From an uncultured Flavobacteriales bacterium (lineage in GTDB: Bacteria; Bacteroidota; Bacteroidia; Flavobacteriales_D; Crocinitomicaceae), in NCBI GenBank assembly GCA_913054135.1, contig CAJXJK010000004.1:186001-250000 (forward strand): a DNA stretch of 64,000 bases. The letters run 5' to 3'. The position numbers and the translations under genes were made by a program. Of the stretch, positions 34,912 through 44,686 are shown one piece after another; position 1 is the stretch's first letter; every line of letters starts with the position of its first letter. The notes under the pieces are model-generated. The model had not been told where the DNA came from and did no database searches. It saw only the letters and a list, made by a program, of their open reading frames with translations.

Positions 34912-35442
34912 ATGAAATTGACCAACTTTATAATAACAACCTTAATTGCTTTATCTGCTGGAACGGCTTTTTCACAAGAGAAGTATGCTAATGATGTTTA
35001 TGGTTTTTCAATTGACTTCCCTGACGATTTTGATGAGAAGGATGAAGAGCGAGAAGGCATGGATGTCATCTCATTGAACTGTTATTATAACTCCATGATT
35101 TTCTTAACCTCTTGTTTCGATTATAAAGCAGAGATACCTGAAGACGAGCTTAATTTAAAAGAAGTTGAAGCTCTAGCTATCACCTCTGATTCATTCAACT
35201 CTAAATTCAAAGCCAAGAAAATTGCGCATTGGAAAGTAGGATCGTATGAAGGATTAATGACACCAATTAAAGGGAAAGTAAAAGATAAAAGCGGTAAAAA
35301 AATGAACTTCTACGGATATATGTATGCCCTTGCGATCAAAGATGGAGTAGAATATCGTCTTACAATTCTTGCCCCAAACAAGAAGGTTTTTAATGAGAAG
35401 AAGGCAACTGAATTTGTAAATTCATTTAAGATTAAAGAATAG
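34912..35442 (+). CDS. secreted protein, possibly DcrB/PsbP-like fold
   Basis: A 176-residue protein with a signal peptide (MKLTNFIITTLIALSAGTAFSQ). Its ATG follows the ptrB stop without a gap. The mature sequence starts YGFSIDFPDDF and continues with alternating strands and helices to a final EFVNSFKIKE, a pattern shared with DcrB and other PsbP/Mog1-like exported proteins. Two cysteines lie at about residues 60 and 69, which may pair. The exact role is unknown; I call only the fold, with low confidence. Confidence 0.65.
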   Translation: MKLTNFIITTLIALSAGTAFSQEKYANDVYGFSIDFPDDFDEKDEEREGMDVISLNCYYNSMIFLTSCFDYKAEIPEDELNLKEVEALAITSDSFNSKFKAKKIAHWKVGSYEGLMTPIKGKVKDKSGKKMNFYGYMYALAIKDGVEYRLTILAPNKKVFNEKKATEFVNSFKIKE

Positions 35443-35862
35443 TTGAGAATAGCACTTGTCATAATATCACTAGTCAACTTCACTGCCTTCTCAGCAGTAC
35501 AAGACACTGTTGATTATTGGAATATACACCTATCAGACTCTCTTATTTTTAACTATTCCTGGGCTCCTGAGCCAGATGACAAAACAATAGTTTTAAAGCT
35601 CAATGAACTGAATGACTCTGAGTTTTTGAAAGCTGAAAGAATTTCATGTGGTTTGCCTTGTTGGAGTTGTGCTTCCATCTTAGTAGTCAAAAATGAAAGC
35701 GGAAAAACTGTTTTTGAAAGTGAGCAAAACAACTGGACGCACAAAATACCTTTAAATATTCTTAGCCAAGCCCAAACTTATACCTGCCATTTTCAAGGCG
35801 GAAGCGATTGGGATAATTTACCATCTGCTTACATATTTCTATACATCAAAGTTGAAGAATGA
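35443..35862 (+). CDS. short secreted protein, unknown
   Basis: A 139-residue protein starting at TTG directly after the previous stop, with a likely signal peptide (MRIALVIISLVNFTAFSAV). Four cysteines (in CGLPCWSC and a late TYTCHF) suggest disulphides in an exported protein. The rest is a beta-rich region: IFNYSWAPEPDDKTIVLKL. No family was recognised. TTG is not a strong start, but the next in-frame Met is far downstream and the signal peptide supports this one. Confidence 0.55.
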   Translation: MRIALVIISLVNFTAFSAVQDTVDYWNIHLSDSLIFNYSWAPEPDDKTIVLKLNELNDSEFLKAERISCGLPCWSCASILVVKNESGKTVFESEQNNWTHKIPLNILSQAQTYTCHFQGGSDWDNLPSAYIFLYIKVEE

Positions 35863-35878
35863 AGTTCTATTTCTTCAG

Positions 35879-36085
35879 TTAGTCTTCATTACTTTCGTTC
35901 TTCTTATGCTTAATCAGCTGGTAAACACTAATCACCTCCAAGACGATCACTGAAACAATAATAAAGTAACCAACATCACTGATCTCAGGATATGAAAGTA
36001 AAGTCACTACCATCATCACAAAGCCTATAATCATCCATAAGATTATTCCCCTCTTTCCTTGAGCTTTTCTCTTTTCATCTTCCAT
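35879..36085 (-). CDS. small two-helix membrane protein
   Basis: A 68-residue protein with two helices: about residues 14-31 (ILWMIIGFVMMVVTLLSY) and 38-58 (VGYFIIVSVIVLEVISVYQL). Charged N-terminal (MEDEKRKAQGKRG) and C-terminal (KHKKNESNED) tails suggest both ends lie in the cytoplasm. Function unknown; the gene stands alone between two plus-strand genes and has no clear promoter. Confidence 0.5.
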   Translation of the reverse strand: MEDEKRKAQGKRGIILWMIIGFVMMVVTLLSYPEISDVGYFIIVSVIVLEVISVYQLIKHKKNESNED

Positions 36086-36156
36086 TCAACTAAAATAGCA
36101 ATTTTCTCAGGCACGATAATTGATACTTTTTTAGACAACCAAAATGATCGCAAATC

Positions 36157-36432
36157 ATGAAAAAAATTACACTCGGCCTATTCGGGCTAGGAATTCTGTG
36201 CCTATTCAACAGCTGTCACAAAGAAGAAAACTATTACTGTTATTTGGTAGATACTGAAAACTACTGGGTAACCGACACATTAGACTGCTGGGGAGAAGGC
36301 CTCATCTATAAAAAAGGACGACCTGAAGACAAGTGCTACGAACGTCTTTATGAGATAGATTCATTAAAAGAAGCTGGTGACCCATGGTATACCGGATCTT
36401 ATTCGTGCTGGTGTGATTGGGAACCAGAATAA
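36157..36432 (+). CDS. Cys- and Trp-rich mini-lipoprotein
   Basis: A 91-residue lipoprotein: signal MKKITLGLFGLGILCLFNS, then Cys at residue 20. The mature part is only about 70 residues but has five further cysteines (in YYCY, LDCW, DKCY, YSCW and CDW) and five tryptophans, which suggests a compact, disulphide-held fold rather than a linker. No family was recognised. Its end lies 1 base before the convergent outer-membrane protein gene. Confidence 0.55.
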   Translation: MKKITLGLFGLGILCLFNSCHKEENYYCYLVDTENYWVTDTLDCWGEGLIYKKGRPEDKCYERLYEIDSLKEAGDPWYTGSYSCWCDWEPE

Positions 36433-36433
36433 T

Positions 36434-36994
36434 TTACATCAAAATAAAAGGATTTCCATTCCTTGTCAAAGGATCAGGAGGCCTCATTTTTATGAGATCA
36501 AACTGAAGACCTAGCTCAACCCCTGTTTTGAAATGATTGAGATCATAAAAGTATTTTACATCCATGAATGTTGGCAATCTCATCCTGAAATTAAGATAGA
36601 TTCCATTACCTAGTTTTTGCTGTGTACCCAAGTAGAATGGAATACCGTCATCACCCCAATCTGTAAATTCTAATCCGCTTTCAACAAATGCTGAAAATCC
36701 TGTTTGATAATTTTTAAAGAAGAAACATCTCAAGGTAGCTTGAGCAAACAAATCTCCATTTCCAACTCCGTTCATTCCGCCCATTCCAGCAGACAATGAT
36801 AAATGATTCCCGAAATGAGCATAGGCCTTTAATCCATATCTTCCCTCTAAACCATGATAAGGATCGAACTCATAAACTTTTCTGATGGATTTGTAATAAT
36901 GAAGGCCTACATGCGGTTCTACAGAAGCTCTAAACCACTGAGCATCTGAAGGATTAGACACCAATAATATGACAGCAAGAAATAAGATTCGCAT
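36434..36994 (-). CDS. outer membrane beta-barrel-like protein
   Basis: A 186-residue exported protein. The longest frame starts at 37030; ATG at 36994 (MRILFLAVILLVSNPSDAQ) gives a clean signal peptide, so I use it. The mature part is beta-rich with aromatic-ended strands (LKAYAHFGNHLSLSAGMGG, FFKNYQTGFSAFVESGLEF, GIYLNFRMRLPTF) and Gly-rich turns, which is how small outer membrane barrels look. The C-terminus, VELGLQFDLIKMRPPDP, continues with a proline-rich tail instead of ending in an aromatic residue. Function not known. Confidence 0.6.
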   Translation of the reverse strand: MRILFLAVILLVSNPSDAQWFRASVEPHVGLHYYKSIRKVYEFDPYHGLEGRYGLKAYAHFGNHLSLSAGMGGMNGVGNGDLFAQATLRCFFFKNYQTGFSAFVESGLEFTDWGDDGIPFYLGTQQKLGNGIYLNFRMRLPTFMDVKYFYDLNHFKTGVELGLQFDLIKMRPPDPLTRNGNPFILM

Positions 36995-37093
36995 GAAAAG
37001 TGGTTTGAAGAATAACGTGAAAACAGACAAATCATTTTATGCAATTGGCTTAAATCAAAAACTTCTTAACTTCAGGCATTCAAAATCAAAGCT

Positions 37094-38503
37094 ATGTCTG
37101 AAACTGCCCAACTGACATCAATCAAAGACTTACCTAGTCCAAAAGGAAAAATCATACTTGGAAATTTGCCTGAATTTAAAACTGAGAATAAGCATCTTGT
37201 TTTAGAAGAATGGGCCAAAGAATGTGGTGATCTTTACAAGATATCACTGGCCGGAAAAATTTTCGTGGTGTCAGCAAAGCCAGATTTAAATGCTGAAATA
37301 CTTAAGCTAAGACCTAAGGAATTCAGAAGATTCGGCAAAATTGACGAGATATTTACCGAGCTAGGAATCACAGGGGTATTTAATGCAGAAGGTGAAAGAT
37401 GGAAAAGGCATAGAAAAATTACTTCAGAAGCATTAAATGCTCAGAATGTAAAATCATTTTACCCAACAATTCTTGAGAAAACAGATATCCTGCTTTCAAA
37501 ATTCTCAACTTATGCTGAGGCAAAAGAGAAAGTAGCCGTACAAAGTGAAATGATGGCATACACGGTAGACATCACGACAAAAATTGCCTTCGGATATCAG
37601 ATGAATTCAATTGAAAATGTTGCAGATAATTTTCAAGAACATTTAGAGCGAATTTTTCCAATGATTAACCAAAGGATCACAGCTCCTCTCCCACTTTGGC
37701 GTATAGTGAAATCTAAAGAGAGTAAAGCTCTTGATCATTCACTTTCTGAGATTAAAAAGCTGATCTACACCTTCATTGATGAAGCAAAAAGTAGACTTGA
37801 TAATTCAGAGAGTCTAAAAGCTAATCCATCAAACTTTCTTGAAGCTATTTTGGTTGAATCAGAGAGAGAAACTTTCAGCAAAGAAGAGATTTATGGCAAT
37901 GTATTTACCATGCTCTTGGCGGGAGAAGACACCACTTCAAATTCTATTTCTTGGGCTATTTATTACTTGGCTCAACATCCTGAAATTGTAAAAAGGATAA
38001 GAGATGAAGCTAAGGAAGTTTATGGTGACACTGATTTACCTCAAGAGTATTCGAGCTTCGCGAAGTTGAAGTTCTCTAATGCTGTAGCGCAAGAGGCCAT
38101 CAGAATTAAACCCACAACTCCTCAACTTTATATGCAGGCGAATGAAGACGTTATTGTCGGACAGCTCTCTGTCCCAAAAGCTACTATAGTTGTTCTACAA
38201 TCTAAAATTGCTCAAAATTCAGATGACTATTTTACAAATGCGCTAACCTTTAATCCAGATAGATGGATGAGAGGAAAGTGTCCTGTAGACCATAAACACT
38301 CACCAAAAGTCGTTAAAGCATTTGGAGGTGGACCAAGATATTGTCCAGGAATGAATTTGGCAATGCATGAAATGACCGTTTTGATTTCGGCTCTATGCAA
38401 AAGGTTTGATTTTGAATTAGCAGTGAAAGCTGAAGACGTGAAGGACAAGTTTGCCTTCACCATGCACCCTGATAATTTATGGGTAAAATTTAAGATTGCT
38501 TAA
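37094..38503 (+). CDS. cytochrome P450
   Basis: A 469-residue cytochrome P450. The heme thiolate Cys417 is in FGGGPRYCPGMNLAMHE, the ExxR motif is EAIRIKP near residue 336, and the I helix has LLAGEDTTSNSISW near residue 272. These monooxygenases insert oxygen into lipids, terpenes or xenobiotics with electrons from a redox partner. No ferredoxin or reductase gene is next to it, and the substrate cannot be deduced. No N-terminal membrane helix is seen, so it should be soluble. It overlaps the convergent ABC-F gene by 14 bases. Confidence 0.95.
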   Translation: MSETAQLTSIKDLPSPKGKIILGNLPEFKTENKHLVLEEWAKECGDLYKISLAGKIFVVSAKPDLNAEILKLRPKEFRRFGKIDEIFTELGITGVFNAEGERWKRHRKITSEALNAQNVKSFYPTILEKTDILLSKFSTYAEAKEKVAVQSEMMAYTVDITTKIAFGYQMNSIENVADNFQEHLERIFPMINQRITAPLPLWRIVKSKESKALDHSLSEIKKLIYTFIDEAKSRLDNSESLKANPSNFLEAILVESERETFSKEEIYGNVFTMLLAGEDTTSNSISWAIYYLAQHPEIVKRIRDEAKEVYGDTDLPQEYSSFAKLKFSNAVAQEAIRIKPTTPQLYMQANEDVIVGQLSVPKATIVVLQSKIAQNSDDYFTNALTFNPDRWMRGKCPVDHKHSPKVVKAFGGGPRYCPGMNLAMHEMTVLISALCKRFDFELAVKAEDVKDKFAFTMHPDNLWVKFKIA

Positions 38504-40130
38504 GATCAATCTGCTTCAAGCTTTCAATTCTATTTCTAGCTAAGAAGTCATCAATTGTTTCAAAGTGTTCAATGATTCTCTTCTCTTTGAATTCAAACAC
38601 TTTTTCAGATAAACCAGTTAAGAAATCTCTATCGTGAGAAACTAAAATTAAGGTTCCGTCAAAATCAGTCAATGCTCGCTTTAAGACATCTTTTGATTTC
38701 AAATCCAAGTGATTTGTAGGCTCATCCAAAATCAAGACATTAACCGGTTCAAGCAACAATTTAACCATTGCCAACCTTGTTTTCTCTCCTCCCGAAAGCA
38801 TGCTCACCTTCTTATCAATATCGTCTCCAGAGAACATGAATCCACCTAGAATACTTTTGACTTGAGTTCTGACATCTCCTTTAGCAATTTCATCTACGGT
38901 TTGAAAAACTGTCAAGCTCTCATCTAGGAGGGCTGCTTGGTTTTGAGCGAAGTAACCGACCTTTGCGTTATGTCCTAAATCACATTTTCCTTCAAATTCA
39001 ATTTCACCCATGATGGCTTTAATCATGGTAGACTTCCCTTCACCATTTCTCCCAACAAAAGATACTTTTTGGCCTCTCTCAATAGCCATATTGGCATCTT
39101 TAAAAACTACATGATCACCGTAAGACTTAGAAAGTCCCTCAGCTAATACAGGATAATCACCTGAACGTTCTGAAGGCGGAAATTTTAACCTTAAAGCAGC
39201 ATTGTCAACCTCATCAATCTCAATAATATCTAACTTCTCAAGCATTCGCTCACGAGAAGAAACTTGGTTGGTTTTAGAGTATGTGCCCTTAAACTTATCA
39301 ATGAAAGCCTGATTATCAGCTATCATTTTTTGCTGGTCTTTATATTGACGCAATTGCTGTTCTCTTCGCTCTTCTCTCAACACCAAGTAGTGAGAATAGT
39401 TGGTTTTATAATCGTAGATTTTGCCCATTGTAATCTCAATGGTTCTATTGGTAATATTATCAATAAAGGCCCTGTCATGTGAGATTACAACCACAGCCTT
39501 TGCTTTGTTTAGTAAGAAATCTTCTAACCAAATCACTGATTCAATATCTACGTGATTGGTTGGCTCATCTAACAAAATCAAATCAGGTTTTTGCAAAAGG
39601 ATTTTCGCCAACTCAATTCTCATTCTCCATCCACCACTAAATTCCGAAGTCGGACGTGTAAAGTCTTCTCTTCTGAAACCAAGACCTTTAAGCGCCATCT
39701 CAACCTCAGCATCATAATTTACCTCTTCAATGGCATAAAATTTCTCACCTAAATCAGTCACCTTCTCAATGATGTCCATGTATTCTTTGGACTCATAATC
39801 TGTTCTGGTCTCTAATTCTTTATTTAAGCGATCCATCTCATTCTTCATCCCCAAGATTTCACCAAAAGCTTTTGAAGCTTCTTCAAAAACAGTGCAATCA
39901 TCTTCTGTAAGTAGATGTTGAGGAAGATATGCAATCACAGTCCCGTCGGGTGTTCGGATACCTCCCCTGTTCGCTTTTGAAACACCAGCAATGATTTTCA
40001 TCAAGGTAGATTTCCCTGCTCCGTTTTTACCCATGAGGGCTATTTTATCGTTCTCATTTATTGAGAAAGAAACATCTTTAAAAAGGGTTTTGCCGCTAAA
40101 TTCAACGGCTATTTGATCTACTGATATCAT
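38490..40130 (-). CDS. ABC-F family ATPase
   Basis: A 546-residue protein with two ATP-binding cassettes and no membrane segments, as in ABC-F. The first has Walker A GKNGAGKST (34-42) and signature FSGGWRMRIELAK near residue 165; the second has GRNGEGKSTM near 355 and LSGGEKTRLAMVK near 440. The linker between them (about 240-320) is basic and helical (REERREQQLRQYKDQQK), typical of a ribosomal interaction. ABC-F proteins act on the ribosome in translation or antibiotic protection; this one looks like the YbiT/Uup housekeeping type. It lies 30 bases after dnaE. Confidence 0.93.
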   Translation of the reverse strand: MISVDQIAVEFSGKTLFKDVSFSINENDKIALMGKNGAGKSTLMKIIAGVSKANRGGIRTPDGTVIAYLPQHLLTEDDCTVFEEASKAFGEILGMKNEMDRLNKELETRTDYESKEYMDIIEKVTDLGEKFYAIEEVNYDAEVEMALKGLGFRREDFTRPTSEFSGGWRMRIELAKILLQKPDLILLDEPTNHVDIESVIWLEDFLLNKAKAVVVISHDRAFIDNITNRTIEITMGKIYDYKTNYSHYLVLREERREQQLRQYKDQQKMIADNQAFIDKFKGTYSKTNQVSSRERMLEKLDIIEIDEVDNAALRLKFPPSERSGDYPVLAEGLSKSYGDHVVFKDANMAIERGQKVSFVGRNGEGKSTMIKAIMGEIEFEGKCDLGHNAKVGYFAQNQAALLDESLTVFQTVDEIAKGDVRTQVKSILGGFMFSGDDIDKKVSMLSGGEKTRLAMVKLLLEPVNVLILDEPTNHLDLKSKDVLKRALTDFDGTLILVSHDRDFLTGLSEKVFEFKEKRIIEHFETIDDFLARNRIESLKQIDLKQS

Positions 40131-40160
40131 GTAATTAATTAGGAATTATAAATGATGAAT

Positions 40161-43100
40161 TTAATCCACTGAGTATTCAAAGACTCCCAATTCCTCTACC
40201 TTATTGATAAACTCATTGTCAACAGAAACTTTGAGAGTTCTTGATGGCATTTTAATCTCGGCTTTGGTTTTGTGATCTTTTATCACAAATTTGAGTGAGC
40301 AATTCCCACTATTTTCTTGGATGATGTGATACAAATCATCAATCATATGATCAGTCAAATCAGAGTTTTCAACTGAAAGCGTGAGAGATTTCGCTTTCTT
40401 CTCTCGAAGTTCAGTCAGCAAATCCATGCCGGTTACTTTAAACTCCATTTCATCTCCGAATTTTTTCTTTTGAACTCTACCTGTGAGATGTACGAAAGTT
40501 CCGAGTGAAAGCATATGCTTAAAACGCATGTAATCTTCTCCAAAAATGAATAGTCTTTGACTATCACTAAAATCTTCAATATCAAAAGTTCCGAATGGCT
40601 TACCATGTTTGGTAGTTCTGTGTTGAGCATCTGTAATGATGCCAGCCATTTTCAGTTCTTTATTTGCAAACTTTTCTAATTCAATGATGTTACTCACATT
40701 AGCATTACAAAAGCTTTTCAGTTCTAGCTTAAAATCATCTAGAGGATGTCCTGAAATGTAGATTCCTACAACTTCTTTCTCTTTACTCAACTTTGTTAAA
40801 GTGGGCCATTCCTCAACAGCTGGTGGTTGCGGTTGTGGCACGTCTTCACTACCAGCTTCTCCAAACATAGATACTTGAGAAGAATCTTTATTCTCTTGAA
40901 CTCTTGCACCAAATTTTACTACGTTTTCTAAGAATACTTTCTTGTTGGTATCCTCAGCAAAGAACTGAGCTCTATGGATTCTTCCAAATGAATCAAATCC
41001 TCCAGCTAAAACCAAACTTTCAAATACTCTTTTATTGCAAGCTCTTAAGCTTACACGTGAAGTCATATCAAAAATAGATTTGAATAATCCGTTCTCTGCT
41101 CTTTCTTCAAGTATAGCATCAACTGGTTTTGAACCAACACCTTTTACCGCTCCTAATCCGAAACGAATAGCTCCTTCTTTATTTACGGTAAACTTGTATT
41201 GAGATTCGTTTACATCTGGCCCTAATACCGGAATATTGGCACGTTTACACTCTTCCATAAAGAATGAAACCGACTTGATATCATTCATGTTATTACTCAA
41301 TACAGAGGCCATATACTCGGCTGGATAATGAGCTTTTAAGTAAGCTGTTTGATAAGCTACCCAAGCATAACAAGTAGAGTGAGACTTATTGAAGGCGTAA
41401 GAGGCAAATGCTTCCCAATCGACCCAAATTTTCTCTAATGTTTTACGGTCATGACCATTCCCTTCTCCTTGATCTAAGAATTGAGGTTTCATCTTAGCCA
41501 AAAGGTCTAGTTTCTTTTTACCCATTGCTTTACGCAAGGTATCCGCTTCACCTTTAGAGAAGCCAGCTAACTTTTGAGAAAGTAGCATTACCTGCTCTTG
41601 GTAAACTGTAATTCCGTAAGTTTCTTTTAAGTATTCTTCAACGGCTGGTAAATCATAAATGATCTCTTCAGTTCCGTGTTTTCTTCTAATAAATGAAGGG
41701 ATATATTCAAGCGGACCAGGACGATATAATGCGTTCATTGCAATCAAATCTGCAAATACCGTTGGTTTTAATTCTCTCAAGTACTTCTGCATCCCTGCAG
41801 ATTCATATTGGAAAATCCCTACCGTTTCTCCTCTTTGGAAAAGCTCGTACGTCTTCTCATCATCAATTGGAAAATCATCAGGAACTAACTCAACACCATG
41901 TCTTTCTTTAACAATCTTAACCGCATCCTTAATTAAGGTTAGCGTTTTCAATCCCAAGAAATCCATTTTTAGTAGACCCGCATCTTCTGCCACCGAGTTA
42001 TCAAACTGGGTGCAGTACATATCAGAATCTTTGGCCAATGCAACCGGAACGAAATCGGTGATATCGCTAGGTGTAATAATTACACCACAAGCATGAATCC
42101 CGGTATTTCTCATTGATCCTTCAAGAGCGACAGCTTGATTAACCACCTCTGCAGTTAAGTCAGTCCCTGTTGCTATTTCTTTAAGCGTATTAGCTCGCTC
42201 AATATCGTCTTGATTGTTCTTTAGTTTATCAGCTAATCCCACATCATCTAAACCAAAAATCTTATTCAGTTTGATGTCTGGAACTAGTTTTGCTAATCGA
42301 TCTGCTTCATGAAGCGGTAAATCTAAAACCCTTGATGTATCACGGATAGATGACTTTGCAGCCATGGTACCGTACGTAATGATTTGAGCAACTTGGTTAG
42401 ATCCGTACTTCTCGATAACCCAATCGATAACTGATTGACGACCTTCGTCATCAAAGTCAATATCAATATCGGGCATGGATACACGCTCAGGATTCAAGAA
42501 ACGCTCAAAAAGTAGATCGTATTTGAGTGGATCAATATTGGTAATCTTCAAGCAATAGGCGACTACTGATCCGGCGGCTGATCCCCTTCCAGGTCCAACA
42601 GAAACTCCCATATCTCTTGCTGCTACCAAGAAATCCCATACAATCAAAAAGTACCCTGGATAACCTGTATTTGCTACGGTCTCCAACTCAAAATCTAAAC
42701 GTTCAGATATTTCTGGAGTGATTTCTCCATAACGCATCTTTGCACCCTCATATGTAAGGTGCCTTAAGTAATTGTTCTCCCCTCTTTTTCCACCATCTCC
42801 GGCATCAGCTGCATCTTGAAATTCTTCAGGAATGTCAAAGTTTGGCAGTAGAATCTCTCTTGCCAATTCATACCCTTCACACTTAGCAACAATCTCATTA
42901 GTATTCTCAATTGCTTCAGGTAAATCTGAAAACAATTGCTTCATCTCATCAGGTGATTTGAAGTAATATTCTTGGTTTTGTAATCCGTATCTGAACCCTC
43001 TACCTCTACCAATAGGAGTAGACCTAAGCTCGCCGTCTTTTATACAAAGTAGTACATCATGCGCCTCAGAATCATCTTTATCTAAATAGAAGGTATTATT

Positions 43101-44525
43101 TGTGGCAACTATCTTGACATCATGTTTTTTGTGAAATTCAACAAGCGTCTCATTCACTTTATCTTCTTCAGGAAGTCCGTGTCTAATTAACTCAATGTAA
43201 AAGTCATCTTTAAACTGCTCCTTCCACCACATTAAAGCTTCCTCGGCCTGTGCTTCACCAATGTTTAGAATTTTATTGGGCACCTCTCCATTTAGCCCAC
43301 CAGTGAGGACCATGATATCATCTTTGTATTGCTCTACTACTGATCTATCAATTCTTGGAATGTAATAGAATCCTTCAGTGAAGGCAATAGATGACATCTT
43401 CGCAAGATTGTGATATCCTTTCTTGTTCTTCGCAAGCAAGACTACTTGATATCCATTGTCTTTGACAGATTTATTGAGATGATCTTCACAAATATTGAAT
43501 TCACATCCAACAATCGGAATAATTGGTTCTTTCGTAAAAGGTTCTCCCTTTTCTTCTGCTTCTGCCTTTTGAGCAGCAATTCCTTTATTATACTTTGAAA
43601 CATCAGTCACAAAGTGAAATGCCGCCATCATATTACCCGTATCGGTTAATGCCACGGCAGGACTGCCCATTTCTCCGGCCTTCTTAACTAGGTTAGAAAC
43701 CTTGATAGTAGATTGAAGAATAGAGAATTGAGAATGGTTATGTAAATGGGTAAAAGAAACATCCTTTAGTCTATTTAAGTTTTCACTTATATCAACTACG
43801 GGAACATCTTTTGTTTGCTGACTTTGTTTAAGTTTTTCGCTTTCAGCCTTTAAATTCTGATGCTGTAATCCAACAGCTTCAATTGGTGTTGGATACTTTT
43901 GAAGAAAGTCATGAATGTAAGTATCAGAAGCATCAAGCTCTTGTTCTGAAAAGTTTCCGGTTCTGATCAACTCAAAGAAACATCTGGTAGTCGCCTCAAC
44001 ATCCGCAGTGGCATTGTGAGCCTCTGAAAAAGGAACTTTAAACAAAAATTCATGAAGTTCTGTTAAGGTTGGTAATTTGAATTTACCTCCTCTACCTCCA
44101 GGAATCTGACACAATGTAGCCGTCTTCTCGGTACAAGTATCTAAAACCAACATGTCAAGCATTGGAGACGCTACAGATTCCCTGTAGAACTCACATCCCA
44201 TGATATTTAAATCAAATTGAATGTTTTGACCAACAACGAACTTTGCTTTTGACAAGGCGGTATTAAACTCTGATAACACTTCTGCCAGAGGTACACCTTG
44301 AGCAGCCGCCAATTCAGTTGATATTCCGTGTATCTGTTCTGATTCAAAAGGAATATTAAAGCCATCCGGCTTTACTAAAAAATCTTTGTTTTCAAGCAAT
44401 GTGCCATCATCAGCATGCAACTGCCATGCTATCTGAATACACCTAGGCCAGTTATCAGTATCAGTGATAGGTGCTTTCCAATTTTTTGGAAGGCCTGTGG
44501 TCTCTGTATCAAATATGATGTACAT
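40161..44525 (-). CDS. dnaE: DNA polymerase III alpha subunit with N-terminal exonuclease domain
   Basis: A 1454-residue replicative polymerase. Residues 1-190 are a DnaQ-like 3'-5' exonuclease (DTETTGL with D6 and E8; H170 and D175 in AHNATADVEATT), fused ahead of the normal start. The PHP domain begins at about residue 258 (FTHLHNHSQFSIL). The polymerase core has GPGRGSAAGS at 644-653 and the catalytic acids in PDIDIDFDDEGR at 685-696. The exonuclease-alpha fusion is usual in Bacteroidota as I recall. The C-terminal region near residues 1250-1350 is an OB-fold (MAGIITDAQHRTTKHGKPFG). No signs of breakage. Confidence 0.96.
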   Translation of the reverse strand: MYIIFDTETTGLPKNWKAPITDTDNWPRCIQIAWQLHADDGTLLENKDFLVKPDGFNIPFESEQIHGISTELAAAQGVPLAEVLSEFNTALSKAKFVVGQNIQFDLNIMGCEFYRESVASPMLDMLVLDTCTEKTATLCQIPGGRGGKFKLPTLTELHEFLFKVPFSEAHNATADVEATTRCFFELIRTGNFSEQELDASDTYIHDFLQKYPTPIEAVGLQHQNLKAESEKLKQSQQTKDVPVVDISENLNRLKDVSFTHLHNHSQFSILQSTIKVSNLVKKAGEMGSPAVALTDTGNMMAAFHFVTDVSKYNKGIAAQKAEAEEKGEPFTKEPIIPIVGCEFNICEDHLNKSVKDNGYQVVLLAKNKKGYHNLAKMSSIAFTEGFYYIPRIDRSVVEQYKDDIMVLTGGLNGEVPNKILNIGEAQAEEALMWWKEQFKDDFYIELIRHGLPEEDKVNETLVEFHKKHDVKIVATNNTFYLDKDDSEAHDVLLCIKDGELRSTPIGRGRGFRYGLQNQEYYFKSPDEMKQLFSDLPEAIENTNEIVAKCEGYELAREILLPNFDIPEEFQDAADAGDGGKRGENNYLRHLTYEGAKMRYGEITPEISERLDFELETVANTGYPGYFLIVWDFLVAARDMGVSVGPGRGSAAGSVVAYCLKITNIDPLKYDLLFERFLNPERVSMPDIDIDFDDEGRQSVIDWVIEKYGSNQVAQIITYGTMAAKSSIRDTSRVLDLPLHEADRLAKLVPDIKLNKIFGLDDVGLADKLKNNQDDIERANTLKEIATGTDLTAEVVNQAVALEGSMRNTGIHACGVIITPSDITDFVPVALAKDSDMYCTQFDNSVAEDAGLLKMDFLGLKTLTLIKDAVKIVKERHGVELVPDDFPIDDEKTYELFQRGETVGIFQYESAGMQKYLRELKPTVFADLIAMNALYRPGPLEYIPSFIRRKHGTEEIIYDLPAVEEYLKETYGITVYQEQVMLLSQKLAGFSKGEADTLRKAMGKKKLDLLAKMKPQFLDQGEGNGHDRKTLEKIWVDWEAFASYAFNKSHSTCYAWVAYQTAYLKAHYPAEYMASVLSNNMNDIKSVSFFMEECKRANIPVLGPDVNESQYKFTVNKEGAIRFGLGAVKGVGSKPVDAILEERAENGLFKSIFDMTSRVSLRACNKRVFESLVLAGGFDSFGRIHRAQFFAEDTNKKVFLENVVKFGARVQENKDSSQVSMFGEAGSEDVPQPQPPAVEEWPTLTKLSKEKEVVGIYISGHPLDDFKLELKSFCNANVSNIIELEKFANKELKMAGIITDAQHRTTKHGKPFGTFDIEDFSDSQRLFIFGEDYMRFKHMLSLGTFVHLTGRVQKKKFGDEMEFKVTGMDLLTELREKKAKSLTLSVENSDLTDHMIDDLYHIIQENSGNCSLKFVIKDHKTKAEIKMPSRTLKVSVDNEFINKVEELGVFEYSVD

Positions 44526-44620
44526 CCTGTTTCTTAGCCAGTTTTAAGGGAGACTAAAATTACGGATTTAATTGGAAGAATTTGATTTGACTTATCAACA
44601 AGTCAGAGAGGTTTGTCCAC

Positions 44621-44667
44621 AAAAAAACCCTGCTCATTTCGGCTTAGCCGGGACGAGACAGGGTTTC
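44621..44667 (-). terminator. terminator after lipoprotein 44687
   Basis: On the minus strand GAAACCCTG pairs with CAGGGTTT, with an inner CCGGCTAAGCCG hairpin in the loop, then TTTTTTT. It begins 20 bases after the lipoprotein stop codon. Confidence 0.8.
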
Positions 44668-44686
44668 AAAATTTATAATTTACTTA

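Noticed and set aside
41659-42096. 145-codon ORF on the plus strand
   Set aside because: Antisense shadow inside dnaE, whose frame is intact across the whole region.
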